This document shows, in pieces, positions 59,879-64,000 of a stretch of 64,000 nucleotides of DNA; positions within the stretch are counted from its first letter, which is position 1; each line of letters opens with the position of its first letter. Position numbers and translations under genes: made by a program. Location of the stretch: assembly GCA_016716065.1 (NCBI GenBank), contig JADJXA010000003.1, positions 186,001-250,000 on the forward strand. Direction: 5' to 3'. Below the pieces are notes generated by a model that made no database searches, had not been told where the DNA came from, and saw only the letters and a list, made by a program, of their open reading frames with translations. The stretch comes from Candidatus Leptovillus gracilis. Lineage in GTDB: Bacteria > Chloroflexota > Anaerolineae > Promineifilales > Promineifilaceae.

Positions 59879-62800
59879 TTACAGGTTGTGCGTGATTGCT
59901 TCTAAAATTTGCTGATGGGCAGCAACTTGAGTCAGAAACAGTTGCCGGGCCGCTTTATCGTCAATGTGGTCGGCACGGCTCATCAAAATGCCATGACCCG
60001 CAGCCAGTACGGCCGCTGCTCGTGGGTCGCCCAGATTTTGCAGTACCTGATAGCAAACCCAGTAAACCTGCAAATGAATGCCCTGGCATATCTCTGGCTC
60101 GGTTGCTATGGTGGTCAGAACAGTCTCCACATGGGTCAGGGCACGCTCAGGCTGCTGCTGCCGCAGCGCGATGTCGGCTAGACCCGCGAGCATCAGGGAC
60201 GCCTCGGCCTCCTGGTTTATCTGCGCACAAATTATCTGCGCCTGGTGGTAGCAATCGGCCGCTTCAGCCAACTCCCCATGCGCCAACAAAGCATCCCCCA
60301 TTTTTGCCAGCCCTCCAGCCTGCAGCGACTTGATACCGATAGCCTCGGCAACCGAAAATGCTTCCCTGGCCAATTGTAAGGCTGTCGTGGCGTCACCTTG
60401 TGCCAATACCACGCCGCTCAACCAGTTCAACCCCCAGGCCTCCCCGTAGCGATCCCCAATTTGACGCGCCAGCGCCAGCGATTGCTCCAAAAGGCGCTGG
60501 GCACGCGCATAATTGCCTATTCTGGCATACACAACCCCCAAATCACCCTCCGTGATGGCCCGATTTTTCGGCACATTGAGCTGCTCAAAAATGGTCAAGG
60601 CCTGTTCCAGGTATCGTTGGGCCTGGCTCAACGCAAATCGCATAGAAGCTGCGACCCCCAAATTAGACAACAGCTTGCCCTCCACCAGCCGATCCCCCAG
60701 CGGCCGGGCAATGTCGAGTGCTTGCTTATAATAGCGTTCGCAAACGATTAGCTTGTTGCGCCGTCGTGCTTGCACACCCAAAAAGGTCAGCGTCATCATT
60801 TGCCCAAATTGGTCATCAGCACGCTGTGAACATTCAAGCGCCTGCTGCAGCGGCTCGCTGGCGGCTTCTGTTTGCCCCATCTGAATCAGCGCCCAGCCGA
60901 TTCCCTGCTTGCCTCTCGCCAGTAAAAGCCACTCATCACTATCTTGCAGCAGATCAACGGCCGTTTGATATTGCGCCAGAGATCCCTGGTAATCCCCTTG
61001 GCCATCGAGCACCAATCCCCAGACAAGATAAGCTCTGATTTGCGTCTGCTGGCTGACTGTTTCTTGACAGAGCGCTTGTTTGATGTCGGCCAGCGCCTGA
61101 TCAAACTGGCTGATCGGTTCTAATAGCGCGGCTCTGGCCTGGTGCAGGCTGGGGATGAGTTGGGGCGGTACGTCTGTGGCAACGGCCGTTGCCAGAGCCT
61201 GGGTGATCAGTTCGATCCCGTCACGGAATAGGCCGCTGCGGTAATAATAATGCTGAATGCCCTCCAAGTTTTGGGCAATGTCAGCCCAGGCTGCCTGCCT
61301 AACGGCTTGCTGCCAGGCGGCACGGAGATTGTGCTGCTCAAGCTGGAGTGTTGCCAAAAGCTGGCTTGGCGCACCGCGCTGCAAGATCTGCGCCTGCTGC
61401 CCCATCATCTGCAAGTAGTAGCGACTGTGACTGTCGAGGCTGTCCTGAAACAAGGCGGCAGTGTCGGGGAAGTTGGCGCGCTGCTCACCCGCCAATTGGC
61501 GAATGAGCGGGTGCATTTTGAAACGCCCCGTTTCGTCCCGGCCAAGCAGGGCGTGATGTTGCAAAATGTATAAGCCCGAATTTGCGTCTTTTAACACCGC
61601 TGCGGCCGCCGGGCGGGTAAAGCCGCCGCGAAAAATGGAGATTTGCGCCAGCAGAATTTGTTCACGGGAGTCGAGTAACTGCCAGGTGGTATCAAAAACG
61701 GCCTGAAGCGTGCGCTGGCGGGGCGGCAGGTCATGCCGGGTGGTGTCGAGGAGGTGGAGATTGCCGGTTAAGGCCGGCATGATCTCATCCATCATCAACC
61801 GTCCCAACGCAGCAGCCGCTAACTCAATCGCCAACGGCATTCCCTCGACAAATTGGCAAATCGCCACGACTTCTGCCAGATGCTTTTCTAGTTGGAAAGG
61901 CGTTGGCATCCGGGCGGCTCTTTCTGCAAACAGGCGCACACTTTCATTTTGCAGGGCTTCGGTCGAAACCTGCGCCGGCGTTTCCAGCCCCGTTAGCGGA
62001 AACGCGACGCTGGCGGCCAAAGCCAGGGTGGTGCGGGAGGTGGTGAGTAGGTGAATATTCTCACCCGCTTCCAGCAGGTCTACAATCAGGTCGGAGGCGA
62101 TAGTCAAAAACTGCTCGATGTTGTCTAAAATGAGCAGCAGCTTTTTCGCGGCCAACTGCCCCAACAACTGCGACCAGAGATCGCTTTCCCCATGGAAATA
62201 GAGTCCCATTGCCCGCCCCACCAACGCGGCCACCCTGTCTCCGACTTTTTCCGGGGTGTCGTTTTCTATTTCCTCAAGGGAGACGAACCAGATGCCGTCC
62301 TGGAAAAGCGGTGGGGGGGCGGCAGCCAACTGCCGTCCGGCGGCCAGGGCCAGGCTGGTTTTGCCCATGCCGCCGACGCCGGTGATGGAGACGAGTGGGT
62401 ATTCAGGGTTTAAGAGAACCTGGGTGAGCTGTTCGATTTCTTTTTTACGGCCGTACAGCGGCGTCAGGGCGCGAGGCAGATTATGCAGCGGCGCAGGGGT
62501 GATGTCGGGCGGCGAAAGGGAACCGGCTTGAATGGTTTGGTAGAGGGCAATGGTGGATGGGGCTGGCGTGATGCCCAGTTCTGTCTGGAGAAGATGGCGG
62601 CATTTTTCGTAGACGTTTAATGCCTCTGAGATACGGCCGTCATAAGCCAACAAACGCATGAGCTGCTGCTGGGCCGTCTCGTCCAGCGGATCCCAACTGA
62701 CCCACTGCTGGGCGGTGATGACCCCGTCAGCAAACGCGCCCTGTTCTTCCTGCCAGCGGGCTAATTGGCGATAGCCGCGCATGGCGGTTTGGCGTAAGCG

Positions 62801-63253
62801 CTCTTGTTCAACCACAAGCCAATCATCGAAGCGCGGCGCATCTGGAACAGAGAATCCGGCCATAAATTCGCCGCTGTACAATTTCAGGCCTTGGGAGAGC
62901 AGGTTGACGGCCGTTATCGTCCGTTCCTTGCCCATTCCAGCCAGCATCGTCTGAAAGCGCACGGTATCCAGTTGCTCATGAACGGCGCGAGTTACGGCCA
63001 CAGTTTTGGGGGTGACGATGAGATGCTCCCCCACCTGTTGGCGCAGTCTGGCTAATACGGTGCGCAAATTAGAGAGCGACTGCCTGGTAGAACGCGCCTC
63101 CCACAGCAAATCAGCCAATGCTTCACGGTTATGTGCTTGCCCGGTGTGCGCCAGATAGGCCAACAAAGCTATCTCTTTTTGGCTGCGAATTTGGATGACA
63201 GGCGTACCGTACAACCGGACTCTGATTTCACCCAATAAAAATATCTCCAACAT
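59879..63253 (-). CDS. BTAD/NB-ARC/TPR giant regulator
   Basis: About 1124 residues from the ATG at 63253 (M-L-E-I-F-L-L-G-E-I-R-V-R-L-Y), preceded by GGAG; a start 52 codons earlier gives an unlikely N-terminus. Winged-helix/BTAD to ~240 (A-L-L-A-Y-L-A-H-T, then E-L-G-I-T-P-A-P-S-T); NB-ARC-like NTPase with V-S-I-T-G-V-G-G-M-G-K-T, L-L-L-I-L-D-N-I-E-Q-F-L and H-L-L-T-T-S-R-T-T; TPR-like helices from ~620. It shares architecture with the gene at 46412. Likely a ligand-gated transcription activator. It is divergent from the small gene at 63411. Confidence 0.88.
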   Translation of the reverse strand: MLEIFLLGEIRVRLYGTPVIQIRSQKEIALLAYLAHTGQAHNREALADLLWEARSTRQSLSNLRTVLARLRQQVGEHLIVTPKTVAVTRAVHEQLDTVRFQTMLAGMGKERTITAVNLLSQGLKLYSGEFMAGFSVPDAPRFDDWLVVEQERLRQTAMRGYRQLARWQEEQGAFADGVITAQQWVSWDPLDETAQQQLMRLLAYDGRISEALNVYEKCRHLLQTELGITPAPSTIALYQTIQAGSLSPPDITPAPLHNLPRALTPLYGRKKEIEQLTQVLLNPEYPLVSITGVGGMGKTSLALAAGRQLAAAPPPLFQDGIWFVSLEEIENDTPEKVGDRVAALVGRAMGLYFHGESDLWSQLLGQLAAKKLLLILDNIEQFLTIASDLIVDLLEAGENIHLLTTSRTTLALAASVAFPLTGLETPAQVSTEALQNESVRLFAERAARMPTPFQLEKHLAEVVAICQFVEGMPLAIELAAAALGRLMMDEIMPALTGNLHLLDTTRHDLPPRQRTLQAVFDTTWQLLDSREQILLAQISIFRGGFTRPAAAAVLKDANSGLYILQHHALLGRDETGRFKMHPLIRQLAGEQRANFPDTAALFQDSLDSHSRYYLQMMGQQAQILQRGAPSQLLATLQLEQHNLRAAWQQAVRQAAWADIAQNLEGIQHYYYRSGLFRDGIELITQALATAVATDVPPQLIPSLHQARAALLEPISQFDQALADIKQALCQETVSQQTQIRAYLVWGLVLDGQGDYQGSLAQYQTAVDLLQDSDEWLLLARGKQGIGWALIQMGQTEAASEPLQQALECSQRADDQFGQMMTLTFLGVQARRRNKLIVCERYYKQALDIARPLGDRLVEGKLLSNLGVAASMRFALSQAQRYLEQALTIFEQLNVPKNRAITEGDLGVVYARIGNYARAQRLLEQSLALARQIGDRYGEAWGLNWLSGVVLAQGDATTALQLAREAFSVAEAIGIKSLQAGGLAKMGDALLAHGELAEAADCYHQAQIICAQINQEAEASLMLAGLADIALRQQQPERALTHVETVLTTIATEPEICQGIHLQVYWVCYQVLQNLGDPRAAAVLAAGHGILMSRADHIDDKAARQLFLTQVAAHQQILEAITHNL

Positions 63254-63410
63254 AATCGCTCCAAAAGCTATGAAGACTCCCCAATTGAAATAAAGTATAC
63301 GCCATATCCAGTCTGGTAGCGTGTTTTTATTTCTTGGAAGCGTTTGGGAAGCGCCTGGTGCGTATATTGGTAACAGTCCTGAAATAAGCAGCGCTTTTGG
63401 AAAAACCAAT

Positions 63411-63659
63411 ATGGTGAAACAAGCAAAACGAGTCTATCAATCTTTTTTGGTGCGCTGTTGGCTAATGCCGCCGACGACAGCAGCTGAGCCGGAAACGTGG
63501 CGGTTTGAGCTGCGCGAGGTAGCGGCCGAACCCCGGAAGCACGGATTCAGCGATCTTGAGCAGTTGAAAGCGTTTATGGCAGTGAAGTTAACGGCCGTTG
63601 CTGCCAGCAGTCAGCAAGACAGTGACGAAGAGGAAAACCGGAAAGGAGAGATGCCATGA
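63411..63659 (+). CDS. Small protein (82 aa), same family as 5697-5915
   Basis: Starts M-V-K-Q-A-K-R-V-Y-Q-S-F-L-V-R-C-W-L-M-P-P. The W-R-F-E-L-R-E-V strand and G-F-S-D-L-E-Q-L-K-A-F-M helix follow, matching the order of hydrophobic positions in the protein at 5697. The C-terminus is acidic (S-D-E-E-E-N-R-K-G-E-M-P). Located 158 bp divergent from the giant BTAD regulator. Function unknown; it may be a partner of a neighbouring large protein. Confidence 0.6.
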   Translation: MVKQAKRVYQSFLVRCWLMPPTTAAEPETWRFELREVAAEPRKHGFSDLEQLKAFMAVKLTAVAASSQQDSDEEENRKGEMP

Positions 63660-63803
63660 AAACATAACGTCTGATTATGTCAACAATTACCAATCACAAG
63701 ATAGGCGCCTCATAACGAGGCACCCAATAATTTTATCCGTAAGCGTTCCGCCCGGGAATTTAAATTCAGGTCGGTAACCAAATAAGAATAGAGAGGTTTT
63801 GTC

Positions 63804-64000
63804 ATGTCACAAATTGCACAGTTAGGTTCAGGCAGCATTTGGATTTGCAAGGACTGCAACATCTGGTGGGGCAGTCAGGTCGGCAATCGCCCATCCACTA
63901 CTTTCCTGAAGAAGCTCAATGATGCAGGCTTGTTACCTGCCTGGGATGCTTATCGGGGCTGGAAACTGGTGATCGAGCAGGAAGCGATTTGTCTGGAATG
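63804..64000 (+). CDS. Uncharacterised protein (partial, N-terminus)
   Basis: ATG at 63804 with AGAGAGG seven bases upstream; open to the window edge. Starts MSQIAQLGSGSIWICKDCNI, then W-W-G-S-Q-V-G-N-R. The C-K-D-C pair could bind a metal or form a redox site. Not recognised. It lies 144 bp after the small gene, possibly co-transcribed. Confidence 0.55.
   Translation, partial: MSQIAQLGSGSIWICKDCNIWWGSQVGNRPSTTFLKKLNDAGLLPAWDAYRGWKLVIEQEAICLE

Overview
The window looks like a large bacterial chromosome of mid GC content, most plausibly an environmental Chloroflexota (Anaerolineae/Ardenticatenia-like). This is inferred from the mix of BTAD/TPR/ATPase giant regulators, CHAT and caspase-like STAND proteins, NBR1-type Ig domains, FGE-sulfatase domains, beta-helix surface proteins and heavy IS/MITE load; no rRNA or tRNA gene confirms it. 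An 8-bp palindrome, ACGGCCGT, recurs about twice per kb in genes and intergenic DNA alike, which looks like a lineage-specific iterated palindrome.

Layout. 1-5.2 kb: partial DUF234-type ATPase, pentapeptide-repeat protein, a TolB-like propeller fragment cut by a MITE, then a minus-strand cluster of ApbE flavin transferase, ferric-reductase-like membrane protein and two small membrane-anchored proteins. 5.5-9.4 kb: a frameshifted beta-helix surface protein bracketed by two inverted copies of a 134-bp palindromic MITE. 9.5-11.4 kb: TPR/BTAD regulator. 11.7-18.5 kb: a mobile-DNA zone with two tyrosine recombinases, an iterated inverted repeat array, an integron-type cassette (VOC protein with attC-like site), the 3' end of a group II intron, a BRO-family protein, tandem repeats and a decayed 1.6-kb IS with target duplication.

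18.8-36.2 kb is the most unusual part: one minus-strand gene train with two STAND NTPases (one carrying a CHAT protease, the other an FGE-sulfatase domain), a C25 (gingipain)-like protease, a caspase-like protease, a leaderless glycoside hydrolase/C39 peptidase with NBR1-Ig domains, a carbohydrate-binding-like protein, two unrecognised proteins and one tiny ORF. The caspase and the FGE-STAND share a GD-rich/NAIG motif that could couple them. I read this as a candidate NTPase-gated multi-protease conflict or programmed-death system. 36.5-42.1 kb holds exported Ig-like, Lcl-domain and W-G-E-N-V-G repeat proteins, plus a second copy of the tiny ORF carrying an in-frame TGA. 42.3-44.9 kb is a plus-strand NB-ARC/TPR STAND unit with a frameshift.

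45.1-46.4 kb is an IS3-family element. 46.4-50.2 and 59.9-63.3 kb are two giant BTAD-ATPase-TPR regulators. Between them lie a second beta-helix surface protein, a GNAT acetyltransferase, a berberine-bridge-type oxidase cleanly interrupted after codon 11 by a 1.5-kb IS with 6-bp target duplication, a hotdog thioesterase, a TetR regulator with its haloalkane-dehalogenase-like target (two visible operators), and a nucleotidyltransferase pair resembling AbiE-type toxin-antitoxin modules. Single-base frameshifts recur in otherwise intact genes; they may be true decay or indel errors in the assembly.
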